Shown piece after piece: positions 35,135 through 45,818 of a stretch of DNA of 64,000 nt; the first letter of the stretch is position 1, and each line of letters opens with the position of its first letter. The position numbers and the translations under genes were made by a program. The notes under the pieces were generated by a model. That model saw only the letters and a list, made by a program, of their open reading frames with translations. It ran no database searches and had not been told where the DNA came from. Origin of the DNA: Pollutimonas bauzanensis (GTDB lineage: Bacteria > Pseudomonadota > Gammaproteobacteria > Burkholderiales > Burkholderiaceae_B); contig NZ_FQXE01000016.1 in NCBI RefSeq assembly GCF_900129885.1, positions 62,001-126,000 on the forward strand, written 5' to 3'.

Positions 35135-36073
35135 ATGACGCTATTGGTCAAATCAGGCGGTGAACAGGCCATGGCGCAATGGCGCGAATACTTCGCGGAA
35201 TTTGCGCCGGGCTTGCCGGTGCGCTGGTGGAACGACCCCGGCGTCGCCCCGGAGGAAGTCGACTACGTTCTTGTATGGGAGCCCGAGCCCGGGCGCCTTG
35301 CGAACTATCCCAACCTGCGCCTTATTCTCAGCAGCGGCGCCGGCGTCGACCATATTCTCGCCGACCCGCGGCGCCCGGCCCACATCGACATCGTCAGGAT
35401 GAGCACCAGGGACACGGAGCAGAGAATGGCCGAATATGTGTCCTTCGCCGCCTTGTCCCTGCTCAGGGACCTGAATCGCATCATCGTGCAACAGGCCGCA
35501 AGGCGCTGGGACGAATATGAAATCCCGCGCAGCGCCGCGCAAACGCGGGCGGGCGTCATGGGCATGGGCAGCCTCGGGGCGAGCAGCGCCGTCATGCTCA
35601 GGCAACTGGGCTTCATCACCGCGGGGTGGTCGCAGTCGCGCAAGTCGGTTTCGGGCGTCGAAAGCTTCGCCGGCTGGGATGAATTCCCGCAATTCCTGTC
35701 GCGCACCGATATCCTGGTCTGCCTGCTGCCCGATACCCCGCAAACCCGGGGCATCATCCGCGCCGAAACGATTTCCCGGCTTGCGCCCGGCGCCGGCATC
35801 GTCAACGCGGGGCGCGGCGCCCATGTCGTCATGGCCGACCTGATCAGCGCCCTGGACAGCGGCCAGCTTGGCGGGGCGATCCTGGATGTGTTCGAGCAGG
35901 AGCCTTTGCCCGCGCACGCCGCGCCATGGCGGCATCCCAAAATCCTGGTGACGCCGCACATCGCGGCCAGCCCCTCCCGGCGCGAGCGCGCCTCCTATGT
36001 GGCCGGCGTCATCGCCGCCTTCGAGGCGGGGCTGCCGGTGGCGAACATTTATGATCCGGTACGCGGCTACTGA
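35135..36073 (+). CDS. 2-hydroxyacid dehydrogenase (GhrA-like glyoxylate/hydroxypyruvate reductase)
   Basis: NAD(P)H-dependent dehydrogenase of 312 aa. The coenzyme-binding loop is GMGSLGASSAVML (about residue 147); catalytic Arg lies in NAGRGAHVV, Glu in DVFEQEPLP and His in VTPHIAASPS. The lack of a long N-terminal region and the LILSSGAGVDHIL motif fit the GhrA group, which reduces glyoxylate, hydroxypyruvate or other 2-keto acids. The ATG at 35135 has AAGGAAA upstream. It converges on the FAD oxidoreductase gene (28 nt between stops). A 2-keto acid released by that oxidase could be its substrate, which is inference from position. Confidence 0.83.
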   Translation: MTLLVKSGGEQAMAQWREYFAEFAPGLPVRWWNDPGVAPEEVDYVLVWEPEPGRLANYPNLRLILSSGAGVDHILADPRRPAHIDIVRMSTRDTEQRMAEYVSFAALSLLRDLNRIIVQQAARRWDEYEIPRSAAQTRAGVMGMGSLGASSAVMLRQLGFITAGWSQSRKSVSGVESFAGWDEFPQFLSRTDILVCLLPDTPQTRGIIRAETISRLAPGAGIVNAGRGAHVVMADLISALDSGQLGGAILDVFEQEPLPAHAAPWRHPKILVTPHIAASPSRRERASYVAGVIAAFEAGLPVANIYDPVRGY

Positions 36074-36101
36074 CCCGGCGGACGAGGCCGCGCAGCCGGC
36101 C

Positions 36102-37430
36102 CTACATCATTCCCGGCTTGCCAAGATCCGTGCCGTCCACCAGCCGCGAATGGCGGAAGGCGCCGGGCGGCACAATGGGCTGCGCTCCCGCGACCAGATC
36201 GGCGGTCAAGCGCCCCGCCCCCAGGCCGATGCCGAAGCCGTGCCCGCTGTATCCCGTGGAAAGAAAAAAGCCGGGCAGCGCCTCCAGCGCTGAAATGACC
36301 GGTATGGCGTCGGGCGTATTGTCGATGAAGCCGCCCCAGGCCTCGGCGACCCTGATTCCGGCGAGGGCCGGATACAAGGCGCCCAGCGCCTGCTCGGCCT
36401 CGCGCACCAGCGACATATCCGGCGCCGGATTCAGCACGCGTATCTCCTCGAACGGCGAGACCTGCTCGAAGCCCCACGTCCTGTATGCCTCGGGGCCCTT
36501 GAGGAAAGAGCGGCCTATTCTTATCTTCAAGCCCTTATGGCGCTCGCGGAAGGTAGGCAGGAACTTCCTGGCATAGCGCAGGCCCTGGGGCGACAGCTCC
36601 AGCCGGCCGCGCCCGCCCAGCCCCAGCGTATACCCGCCGTCCAGGCGGCGGCGCAGTGTCAGGCCGGGCACGGACAGCCCGCCGGTCATCACCTCCGCGG
36701 CGGGTTCGGTGCGCATGGACGTGCTGTACACCCCCGCCTGCGGCAAATCGATGCCATGGCGGCGGCAGAACATGGACGCCCAGGCGCCCGCGGCGCACAC
36801 GACGGCCTGGGTCCGGATCAGGCCCTTCTCCGTGATCACCCCGGACACTCTTCCAGCGGCGGTATCCAGTCCGCGCGCGGCGCAGTTCTGATGGATGGTC
36901 ACGCCCAGCTTGCGCGCCGCCGCCGCCAGCGCGGGAGCGGCCAGGGCCGGTTCGGCGCGGCCATCCGACGGGCAGCTCATGCCGCCTATCCATTGGCCCG
37001 CCGCGCCGGGAGTCAATACGCGGGCCTCGGCGCCGCTGACCATCCGGCTGTCTATCTCGTATTCCCTCGCTATCCTGTTCCAGTCTTCCCACGCGGCAAG
37101 GTCCGCCGGCGACGTGGTCACGTAGCTCAGCCCCGCGCGCCGGAAACCCAGGTCGGCGCCTATCTCGCCGGCCAGTTCGCCCCAGCGCCGCAGGCTGTAT
37201 TTGATCAGCGGCAACTCGCGCGGATCGCGGTTCTGCTGCCGGCACCAGCCCCAGTTGCGGCTGGACTGCTCGGCCGCGACCCTTCCTTTTTCCATCAGCG
37301 CGACAGACAGCCCTTTTCTGGCCAGCTCGTACGCCGTCGCCACACCTATGATTCCGCCGCCAATGACGACGACGTCCACGGCGTCAGGCAGCGCATCATC
37401 GCTTTGTACCGCTACAACATGCAAAGACAT
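36102..37430 (-). CDS. FAD-dependent oxidoreductase of the DAO (D-amino-acid/glycine oxidase) family
   Basis: Flavoenzyme of 442 aa. It opens with a dinucleotide-binding motif VVVIGGGIIGVATAYELARK (about residues 20-39), followed by the DAO-family SSRNWGWCRQQ. The C-terminus holds the usual AWGGFIDNTPDAIPVI and STGYSGHGFGIGLGAGRLTA. It probably oxidises an amine bond of an amino acid or N-substituted derivative. It is the last gene of the minus-strand ABC importer operon, 32 nt after the ATPase stop, so the imported compound is a likely substrate. A long upstream in-frame extension overlaps the ATPase gene and was rejected; the ATG at 37430 (MSLHVVAV) was chosen. Confidence 0.82.
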   Translation of the reverse strand: MSLHVVAVQSDDALPDAVDVVVIGGGIIGVATAYELARKGLSVALMEKGRVAAEQSSRNWGWCRQQNRDPRELPLIKYSLRRWGELAGEIGADLGFRRAGLSYVTTSPADLAAWEDWNRIAREYEIDSRMVSGAEARVLTPGAAGQWIGGMSCPSDGRAEPALAAPALAAAARKLGVTIHQNCAARGLDTAAGRVSGVITEKGLIRTQAVVCAAGAWASMFCRRHGIDLPQAGVYSTSMRTEPAAEVMTGGLSVPGLTLRRRLDGGYTLGLGGRGRLELSPQGLRYARKFLPTFRERHKGLKIRIGRSFLKGPEAYRTWGFEQVSPFEEIRVLNPAPDMSLVREAEQALGALYPALAGIRVAEAWGGFIDNTPDAIPVISALEALPGFFLSTGYSGHGFGIGLGAGRLTADLVAGAQPIVPPGAFRHSRLVDGTDLGKPGMM

Positions 37431-37462
37431 AAAGAACTCGACTCTTGACAGGATATTGGGAT

Positions 37463-38463
37463 TCAGCCCACCGGACGCAGCGACAGGTCGTCGCGGATGC
37501 AGGCCTTGAAATGGCCGGGAGCCACCTCGGACAGTTCTGGCCGCGCTTGCGCGCATGCCGCAATGGCATAGCGGCAGCGCGTGCGGAATGTGCAGCCCGA
37601 TGGCGGATTCATCGGGCTGGGCATATCGCCCGCAAGGACGATGCGCTTGTTCCTTACCGCCGAAGGATCGGGAATCGGGACGGCCGACAGCAGGGCTTCC
37701 GTATAGGGATGGCGGGGGTCGTTGAACAGCTGCGCGGTCGGGGCCAGCTCCACCAGCCGGCCCAGATACATGACGGCGATGCGGTCGGAAATATGCCCCA
37801 CCACCGACAAATCGTGGGCGATGAAAAGAATGGTGAGCCCGAGGCGCTCCTTGAGTTCGAGAAGCAGGTTGACGACCTGCGCCTGGATGGACACATCCAG
37901 GGCGGAAACCGGCTCGTCCGCGATCAGCAGCTCGGGCTGGCATATCAGGGCGCGCGCTATGCCCACGCGCTGGCGCTGCCCGCCGGAAAACTCATGGGCA
38001 TAGCGTTCGCCCTGCTCCGGCATCAGGCCCACCAGGCGCAGCGTTTCCTCGACCCTGTCCTTGCGTTGCGCCCTGGAGCCGGCCAGGCCGTGGATCTCCA
38101 GGGGCGCCGCGACTATGCTTTCGACTGTGTGGCGCGGGTTCAATGACGCATACGGATCCTGGAAAACCAGTTGCATGCGCTGCCGCACGGGGCGCATTTG
38201 CCGGCGCGAGAAATGGGTGATGTCGGTATCGTTGAAGTGTATGCTGCCGCCGGTGGGCTGCACCAGCTTGAGCAGCGTGCGCCCCACGGTGGTCTTGCCC
38301 GAGCCCGACTCCCCGACCAGGCCCAGGACTTCGCGGCGCTGCAAATCGAACGATACGCCATCGACGGCTTTCAGGACTTCCCGCTTGCGTGAAAGGAACG
38401 AGCCGCCCAGCGGATACCATTTCTGGATATCGCGGACTCGCAGAATGGGTTTGTCCGATACCG

Positions 38464-38467
<4 letters not shown>
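37463..38467 (-). CDS. Dipeptide/oligopeptide-type ABC importer ATPase (DppF-like)
   Basis: ATPase of 334 aa with Walker A GESGSGKTT, Q-loop MQLVFQDPYASLNPR, signature FSGGQRQRVGIARAL and Walker B LLIADEPVSALD. The C-terminal oligopeptide-transporter extension includes the Cys-rich CTFRTRCRYAIAACAQ stretch. The ATG at 38467 overlaps the stop of the preceding ATPase gene (ATGA). It pairs with that ATPase to power the two permeases encoded upstream. Confidence 0.88.
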
Positions 38468-39542
<1,075 letters not shown>

Positions 39543-39546
<4 letters not shown>

Positions 39547-40454
39547 TGGACCTCCACGCGGGGATCCAGCGCATCGCGCAGCCCATCGCCGATAAAGTTG
39601 ATGCTCGTGACCGCCAGCGCGATCATCACGCCGGGCAGGATGGCCAGCCATGGCGCGCTTTCCAGGTAGGACTGCGCGCCACCCAGCATATTGCCCCAGC
39701 TGGGCGTGGGCGGCTGGATGCCATAGCCCAGGAAGCTGATATAGGATTCCATCAGGATCGCGTAGGCGACATTGAGCGTGGCCGACACCACGATGGGCGC
39801 CACGGCGTTCGGCAGCAGTTCCTTGAACATGATGCGGCCGTCGCCCGCGCCCAGCGCCAGCGCGGCCACCGCGTAATCGCGTTCGCGCAAGGACCGTATC
39901 TGCCCCTCGACGATGCGCGCCACTTCCATCCACCCGGTGGCGGCCAGCAGGAAAATGATGGATCCCACGCTGGGCTTGATGAAGGCCGCCAGGGCGAGCA
40001 GGAGGAAAATGATGGGAAAGCAAAGCACCGCGTCGACGAAACGCATCAGGACGGCGCCGACCACGCCGCCGTAATAGCCGGCTATCACGCCTATCAGCAC
40101 GCCGATGATCATGCTCAGTATCATGGAGCCGAAGCCCACGGCCAGCGAAATGCGCCCCGCCATCAGCAGGCGCGCCAGCATGTCGCGCCCGAGCTGGTCG
40201 GTGCCCAATACATGCGCGCCGGACAGGGGCCCGGAAAAGCGCGCCAGGATGTCCACGGTCGTGTCATCGAACGGCAACAGCAGCGGCCCGATGCTACAGG
40301 CCAATACCAGGAAAAGGATTACCGCGACGCCGAACAGCGCGAGGCGATGCCTTACAAGGCGGCGCAAGGCCGAGTTTTTCTTGCGGCGCGGCGCGGGGCC
40401 CGCGCCGGCCGCCTGCGGGCTTTGCGCCGCGGCGGCCATTGAGCTGGTTTCCAT
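39543..40454 (-). CDS. ABC importer permease (DppC-like)
   Basis: Inner-membrane permease of 303 aa. A cytoplasmic N-terminus precedes the first helix (LALFGVAVILFLVLACSIGP). The DppC/OppC-type LGTDQLGRDMLARLLMAGR follows, and the EAA-like coupling region is ALGAGDGRIMFKELLPNA. The ATG at 40454 shares one base with the stop of the DppB-like gene (TGATG). Confidence 0.87.
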
Positions 40455-41404
40455 CAATTCACCCGGATGCGAGGATCGACAACGCTATAGAGAAGGTCGG
40501 CCAGCAGGCTGCCCAGCAGGACCAGTACGGCGGTAAACATCAAAATTCCCATGACGGTCGGATAGTCGCGGTAGCTGATCGAATCGAGGAATAAACGCCC
40601 CATGCCCGGCCAGGCGAATACGGTCTCCGTGACCAGCGCGCCGCTCAACAGCGCCGGCAATTGCAGGCCGGCGATGGTGATCATGGGCAGCATGGCGTTG
40701 CGCAGTATGTGGCCGAACAGCACCCGGCGCCGGGACAGCCCCTTGGAGCGCGCCGTCCGCACGAAGTCCTGGTTCAATACGTCGAGCATGGACGAGCGCA
40801 TATAGCGGCTCCAGCTGGCGGTGGTCACCAGGGCCAGCACCACGGAAGGAGCGACCAGGTGATGCAGCTGGTTCAGGAACGACCCATCGCCCGCGGTGAA
40901 GCGATTGCCTGAAGGCAGCCACTGCAGCTCGACCGAGAAGATGTAGATCACCACCAGGCCGAACCAGAAGGTCGGAATCGATATGGCTATCATGGCGCCT
41001 ATCGTCGACAGCGAATCGAACAGGGAATTGCGCCGGATCGCGCCGGCCACGCCTATCCAGGAGCCCAGCAGGATGGCCATCAAGGTGGCCGTGAACATCA
41101 GCTCCAGCGTGGCGCCCAGGTGGGACGCGATAATGTTCAGCACCGGCTGCTGGTCCCGATAGGAATTGCCCCAGTCGCCCTGCAGCATGCGCCAGAACCA
41201 TTCCCCGTACTGTATCGGCAGCGGCCGGTCCAGGCCCAACTGCTGCTCGATGCGCGCGACGTCCCCGGCGCTCATCTCGCCCGTGCTGGTGTACTGCGCC
41301 ATGGGCCCGCCGGGCGCCATGTGCAAAATGGCGAAGCCTATCATCGTGACCAGCAGCAGAATCCCCGCCGCGGCTACGCCCCGCCTCATCAGATAGCGCC
41401 CCAT
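40454..41404 (-). CDS. ABC importer permease (DppB-like)
   Basis: Inner-membrane permease of 316 aa with an N-terminal helix GILLLVTMIGFAILHMAPGG, the family motif QLGLDRPLPIQYGEWF, and a coupling loop in RTARSKGLSRRRVLFGHILR. It follows the binding-protein gene by 3 nt and overlaps the DppC-like gene, so the transporter is made from one tightly packed transcript. Confidence 0.87.
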   Translation of the reverse strand: MGRYLMRRGVAAAGILLLVTMIGFAILHMAPGGPMAQYTSTGEMSAGDVARIEQQLGLDRPLPIQYGEWFWRMLQGDWGNSYRDQQPVLNIIASHLGATLELMFTATLMAILLGSWIGVAGAIRRNSLFDSLSTIGAMIAISIPTFWFGLVVIYIFSVELQWLPSGNRFTAGDGSFLNQLHHLVAPSVVLALVTTASWSRYMRSSMLDVLNQDFVRTARSKGLSRRRVLFGHILRNAMLPMITIAGLQLPALLSGALVTETVFAWPGMGRLFLDSISYRDYPTVMGILMFTAVLVLLGSLLADLLYSVVDPRIRVN

Positions 41405-41407
41405 GGA

Positions 41408-43096
41408 TCAGACGGCCCAATACCAGGTGCCCGCATTCCAGCAATTGGACTGCACATTGACGTTGTGCTCGTAGCCCACCAGGCCTTGCTTATAGCCTTC
41501 GATGGGCGCCAGCTGGAACAGGGGAAGGATCACCAGGTCCTCGTGCAGCACCTGCTGCAACTGGGCATAGATTTCTTTGCGCGCGGCGCGGTCCATGGTG
41601 ACCCGCCCTTGCTCCAGCAGGCGATCCGCCTCGGGATTCTCGTACTGGTAGACATTGCTGCCGCTGCCGCCCTTGACCGGGATGGCCTTGCTGCTGAAGC
41701 GGTAGCTGGCATCCGGGTCGTTGCCCGTCATGAAGTTAACGCTCACCAGGGCGGATTGGAATTTCGACTTGAACCAGAAATCCCCCCACATCACGGCCGC
41801 CGGCATATTGTTGATCTTCATGGCCACGCCGAGCTTCTTCCAGTCCTGCTGCAGCAATTGCTGGGTCTGGGCGCGCAGCTCGTTGCCGCTGGTGGTGGAC
41901 AGATCGAACGCCAGGGGCACACCGTTTTTCTGGCGCACGCCGTCGGGGCCGGGCGCCCAGCCCGCGTCGTCCAGCACCTTGCCCGCCTTGGCCAGGTCGT
42001 AGGTTTGCTTGGGCAGCGCCGGTTCGTAGGCCCAGCTTTCCCGGGGGATGAAGGATTCCGTGGCCTTGGGCAAGCCATAATAAATGAGATCGATGATCGC
42101 CTGCTTGTTGATGCTGCCGTAAAGCGCCTGGCGCACCGCCTTGTCCGCCAGGGCCGGAAAGCCATGGTTGGGGGTGATGGATTCGATCGAGGAGCCGGAA
42201 TTGACGGAAATGACCAGGCCCGGCAGTTTCTTTGCTTCGTCGTAGAAATTGCTCAGTATTCCCTGGATGCCGACGATGTCGACCTGGCCCGTGCGGAACT
42301 GGGTATAAAGCCCGTTCAGGTCAGGGATGTACTTGAGCACCAGGCGCTCTATATAGGGCCCATCGCCGAAATACTTGGGATTGGCTTCCAGCACGATACG
42401 GTCGCCCGGCACGCGGCTGCCCCACATGAACGGGCCCGTGCCCACCGGCTTCTGATTGAAGGGCGCGGTATTCGGGTCCTGCGCCTTGCCGAGCAAATGC
42501 TTGGGAACGATGAAGGTCGACGACAGCTGCGACAGATAAGGCGCATAGACCGCCTTCATGCGCCAGGACAGCTCATGCGTGCCCGTGACCTGGATATCCG
42601 TCACCAGGTCGTGGCCCTGGCGCGTGCGGGCATTGAAGCCGGGGCGGTTGATCAGTTCCAGCGTGAACTTGACGTCCTCCGCGGTGAACGGCGTCCCGTC
42701 GTGCCAGACCGCGTCCTTGCGCAGCTTGATCTTCCAGCCCAGGCCGTCCTCGGACAAGCCGCCGTTTTCCACAGAGGGGATCTCGGCCGCCAGCTTGGGT
42801 ATCCAGTTGCCCTTGGCGTCCACGCCCCACAGCGGATCGAAAATATTCCACCAGACACCGTGATCGACCTCCAGGGACGAGAGCAAGGGATTGAATACCG
42901 TGGCTTCCTGCGAAAGGCCGACGACGACCTGGCCGCGCGGGGCGGCGGGCGGGCTGCCGCGGCGCGCGGTTTGCGCCATGACGGGCAAGCCGCCGTACAT
43001 CATCGATGCGCCCGTGGCCGCGCCCAAAGCCAGCAATTGCCGGCGCGTCATCGAGCCGCCCCGCGCCGGCCACTTCGAATCCGAATTCTTCGTCAT
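41408..43096 (-). CDS. Extracellular solute-binding protein, dipeptide/oligopeptide family (SBP_bac_5)
   Basis: Periplasmic binding protein of 562 aa. A basic stretch with consecutive arginines (SMTRRQLLALGAATGASMM) precedes a hydrophobic segment and AQTA, a Tat-like or Sec signal. Family hallmarks include VWHDGTPFTAEDVKFTLELI and the C-terminal YAQLQQVLHEDLVILPLFQL. The ligand is not evident; the operon ends with an FAD amino-acid oxidase-like gene, so a peptide, opine or modified amino acid is possible. I used the ATG at 43096 (SD GGAGCAGG); a GTG six codons upstream is in frame. Confidence 0.87.
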   Translation of the reverse strand: MTKNSDSKWPARGGSMTRRQLLALGAATGASMMYGGLPVMAQTARRGSPPAAPRGQVVVGLSQEATVFNPLLSSLEVDHGVWWNIFDPLWGVDAKGNWIPKLAAEIPSVENGGLSEDGLGWKIKLRKDAVWHDGTPFTAEDVKFTLELINRPGFNARTRQGHDLVTDIQVTGTHELSWRMKAVYAPYLSQLSSTFIVPKHLLGKAQDPNTAPFNQKPVGTGPFMWGSRVPGDRIVLEANPKYFGDGPYIERLVLKYIPDLNGLYTQFRTGQVDIVGIQGILSNFYDEAKKLPGLVISVNSGSSIESITPNHGFPALADKAVRQALYGSINKQAIIDLIYYGLPKATESFIPRESWAYEPALPKQTYDLAKAGKVLDDAGWAPGPDGVRQKNGVPLAFDLSTTSGNELRAQTQQLLQQDWKKLGVAMKINNMPAAVMWGDFWFKSKFQSALVSVNFMTGNDPDASYRFSSKAIPVKGGSGSNVYQYENPEADRLLEQGRVTMDRAARKEIYAQLQQVLHEDLVILPLFQLAPIEGYKQGLVGYEHNVNVQSNCWNAGTWYWAV

Positions 43097-43121
43097 TCCT
43101 GCTCCGATTTTCACAGCTGTT

Positions 43122-43163
43122 GAAAATTTACTTGAATATTTCAGTACCGCTCTGGGAATATTT
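43122..43163. promoter_or_regulatory. Phased GAAWATTT repeats in the importer/regulator divergent region
   Basis: The 203-nt divergent intergenic region is AT-rich. It contains GAAAATTT at 43122-43129 and GAATATTT at 43134-43141 and 43156-43163, the last two exactly 22 bp apart (about two helical turns). They lie 26-67 bp upstream of the binding-protein start. They are candidate binding sites for the adjacent Xre-cupin regulator; no consensus is known to me. Confidence 0.4.
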
Positions 43164-43299
43164 ATACGCTTGTGAAAGTGGGCGAGTCAATAAAATAGCT
43201 TTTTTTTCGGGGAATCCAAGGGTAATCACTGTGAATCCAGGCCGGGAATCCGCGAGCCTTCGCCCCGCATCAAGTAACATTAGGAAAAAGGCGGAGCAC

Positions 43300-43989
43300 A
43301 TGGCAGACCAAAAATCGAAATCCCCGCTGGCGGGCAAGCACATAGCTATCGACGGCGATTCCGGCGGCGACAACACCTCGAAAAACGGCTTGAACGCCCA
43401 GGACAGCTACAGCGACCGGCAGCTGGGCGAAAGCGTGCGCGCGCTGCGCAAGCGCGCCAACTTGTCGCTCAAGCTGTTGTCGGAGCAAACCGGCCTGTCC
43501 ACCGGCATGATCAGCCAGATAGAGCGCGGGCTGTCGACGCCGTCGCTGCGTTCGCTGCGCCTGCTGAGCCTGGCTTTGAACGCCCCCATATCGCGTTTCT
43601 TCGAAGAGCGCACGGAGCTGCGGCTGTCGCGCTTCATCGTGCGGCGCGAGGAAAGGCGCCGCCTGAACCTGACCCGCAGCGGGCTGCTCAAGCATTTGCT
43701 GAGCCCGGACGAGCCCGGCGTGCTGGAACTCTATGAACTGGAACTGGCGCCCGGGGCCTCGTCCGGCGTGGGCTACCGCAATCCGCAGGGCGAGAAGGCC
43801 GGATTCATTCTTTCGGGCAGACTGCACTTGTGGCTGGCCAAGGAAAAGTTCGTCCTGGGCCCCGGCGACACCTTCCGCGTGCCTTCCGCCGTGCCGCATC
43901 TGTTCAAGAACTCCACGTCCGAGACGACGCGCCTGATCTGGATCACCGCGACGCCGCCCTGGCCGCAGGCGGACGCGCCGGCGGTCTGA
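43300..43989 (+). CDS. Xre-cupin transcriptional regulator
   Basis: Regulator of 229 aa. After a polar N-terminus of about 35 residues, an HTH_3 domain (LGESVRALRKRANLSLKLLS, then SQIERGLSTPSLRSL) is followed by a cupin_2 ligand domain (LELAPGASSGVGY, GEKAGFILSGRLHLWL, VLGPGDTFRVPSAVPHLFKN). It is divergent from the ABC importer operon and probably controls it in response to the transported substrate or a breakdown product. The ATG at 43300 has AAGGCGGAG just upstream; a longer in-frame start was rejected because it overlaps the importer gene and promoter. Confidence 0.86.
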   Translation: MADQKSKSPLAGKHIAIDGDSGGDNTSKNGLNAQDSYSDRQLGESVRALRKRANLSLKLLSEQTGLSTGMISQIERGLSTPSLRSLRLLSLALNAPISRFFEERTELRLSRFIVRREERRRLNLTRSGLLKHLLSPDEPGVLELYELELAPGASSGVGYRNPQGEKAGFILSGRLHLWLAKEKFVLGPGDTFRVPSAVPHLFKNSTSETTRLIWITATPPWPQADAPAV

Positions 43990-44072
43990 AGGAAAATAAT
44001 GCCGTTATACTGCGGGCGCGGCCACGCCGCCGGCCGCTCGCGGCATTCGCCCCTTCCCATCGAGATCCCCGC

Positions 44073-45818
44073 ATGACAACCGAAAGCTTTATCCCAGGCA
44101 AAGACGCCTCCCTCGAATCGACGATCGAAACCATGCGGGAGAAGCTGGCGGCGCGCGGTTTCCGGCTCAATGAATCATCCCTGCTGCATGAGGTCGACGG
44201 CATCTGGTCGACCCACATGAAAGACAGCGACTGCCCCATGCTGTTTTCCAACGGCAAGGGCGCGACCGAACTGGCGGCCCGCGCCAGCGCCTACGGCGAA
44301 TTCTTCGAGCGTCTGGGCACCCATTATTTCTGGACCCACTTCTACCTGGGCGAAACGCGCGCCCGGCGCCCTTTCGTGCACTACCCGCAAGAACGCTGGT
44401 TCGCGCCGGCCGAGGACGGCGGCTGGCCGGCGGACATGCTCAATCCCGAGCTGCACGCCTTCTACAACCCGCAAGGCGACATCGATGGCGAAGTCCTGGT
44501 CGACCTGAATTCCGGCAATGTGGCGCGCGGCATCTGCGCCCTGCCCTATACCCGCCTGCGCGACGGCGCCCAGACCTATATTCCGGTCAACATCATAGGC
44601 AACCTGTACGTCAGCAATGGCATGGCGGCCGGCAACACCATGATGGAAGCGCGCACCCAGGCCTTGTCCGAGATTTTCGAGCGCAGCGTGAAGTACCGCA
44701 TCATCAGCCAGGGCCTGTGCCTGCCGGAAGTGCCCGATGAGGTGGTCGCCCGCTTTCCCAATATACAGGCCGGCATCGCCGGCCTGCGCAAGGCGGGCTT
44801 CGGCATCCTGGTCAAGGATGCGTCGCTGGGCGGACGCTATCCCGTCATGAACGTGACGCTGGTGCATCCAAAGGACCAGGGAATATTCTCGAGCTACGGC
44901 GCCCACCCGCGCCTCGAAATCGCGCTGGAACGCGCCATGACCGAACTGCTGCAGGGCCGCGCGCTGGACTCGCTGCAGGGCTTTCCCGAGCCGGGCTTCG
45001 ACATGAGCGAGATCAATGCGGTTTCCAATCTGGAAATCCATTTCGTCGACTCCAGCGGCGTGATCAGCTGGAATTTCATGCGCGACACGCCCGACTTCCC
45101 CTTTGCCGACTGGAACTTCAGCTCGACCACGCAAGAAGACTACGAATGGCTGGTCAATTGCATACACGAAGAGGGCAAAGACATCTACATCGCCGACTTC
45201 AGCGAACAGGGCGCATACAGCTGCCGCATCCTGGTTCCCGGCATGTCCGAGATCTATCCGGCCGAAGACCTCGAATGGGAAAACAACAGCGTCGGCAATG
45301 CCATCCGCCCGGCGCTGCTGCGCTTGCCGGATCTGAGCGACGCCCAGGCCGCCGAGCTGCTGGCCGAGCTGCAGACCATGAACCTGAACGACGAACGCCC
45401 GCTGTGGGAAATCCTGGGCCTGGCCATCCCGCCGGGCACGCCCTGGAAACAGCTGCGCATCGGCGAACTGAAAACCTTGCTGGCGCTGGCTGTCGGCGAC
45501 GAGGAAGCGATCCGCGAGGGCTGCGACTGGATACACCATTTCAATGACCTGGAACCCGCCCGCCGCCTGGTGTATCGCTGCATCGAAAGCATGCTCAGCG
45601 TCGACAGCGCCGAGGACTACCGCCGCTCGCTGGTGTTGCTGTATGGCGCCGGGACAGTGCGCCAGGCCCAGGCCCTGATCGATCGCAGCGAACGCTACTT
45701 CGGCCTGGAAACCTTGGGTCCGGACATGCAGGGCAGCGCCATGCACCAGACGCTGCTGGCGGCATACGACAAGCTGTTCGCAGTCGCCGACCAAACCGCC
45801 GACCAGGCTGCCGGCTAG
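44073..45818 (+). CDS. ycaO: YcaO-family protein (E. coli YcaO orthologue)
   Basis: Protein of 581 aa, closely matching E. coli YcaO (586 aa) along its length: FIPGKDASLESTIE at the start, NGKGATELAARASAYGEFFE (ATP-binding YcaO core), NIIGNLYVSNGMAAGNT, HFVDSSGVISWNF, and the C-terminal tetratricopeptide-like part with LRIGELKTLLALA. YcaO domains activate amides with ATP; E. coli YcaO has been linked to RimO-dependent methylthiolation of ribosomal protein S12. No peptide precursor or azoline dehydrogenase lies nearby, so a RiPP role is unlikely. The ATG at 44073 is preceded by a GAGAT-type site. Confidence 0.9.
   Translation: MTTESFIPGKDASLESTIETMREKLAARGFRLNESSLLHEVDGIWSTHMKDSDCPMLFSNGKGATELAARASAYGEFFERLGTHYFWTHFYLGETRARRPFVHYPQERWFAPAEDGGWPADMLNPELHAFYNPQGDIDGEVLVDLNSGNVARGICALPYTRLRDGAQTYIPVNIIGNLYVSNGMAAGNTMMEARTQALSEIFERSVKYRIISQGLCLPEVPDEVVARFPNIQAGIAGLRKAGFGILVKDASLGGRYPVMNVTLVHPKDQGIFSSYGAHPRLEIALERAMTELLQGRALDSLQGFPEPGFDMSEINAVSNLEIHFVDSSGVISWNFMRDTPDFPFADWNFSSTTQEDYEWLVNCIHEEGKDIYIADFSEQGAYSCRILVPGMSEIYPAEDLEWENNSVGNAIRPALLRLPDLSDAQAAELLAELQTMNLNDERPLWEILGLAIPPGTPWKQLRIGELKTLLALAVGDEEAIREGCDWIHHFNDLEPARRLVYRCIESMLSVDSAEDYRRSLVLLYGAGTVRQAQALIDRSERYFGLETLGPDMQGSAMHQTLLAAYDKLFAVADQTADQAAG

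Noticed and set aside
36102-37943. A 613-codon version of the DAO-family oxidoreductase
   Set aside because: The upstream extension overlaps the DppF-like ATPase in another frame. The FAD-binding motif follows the ATG at 37430 at the normal distance.
44073-45818. YcaO as the core of a thiazole/oxazole-modified peptide (RiPP) cluster
   Set aside because: The protein matches E. coli YcaO over its full length, including the C-terminal extension, and there is no precursor peptide, E1-like partner or azoline dehydrogenase nearby.
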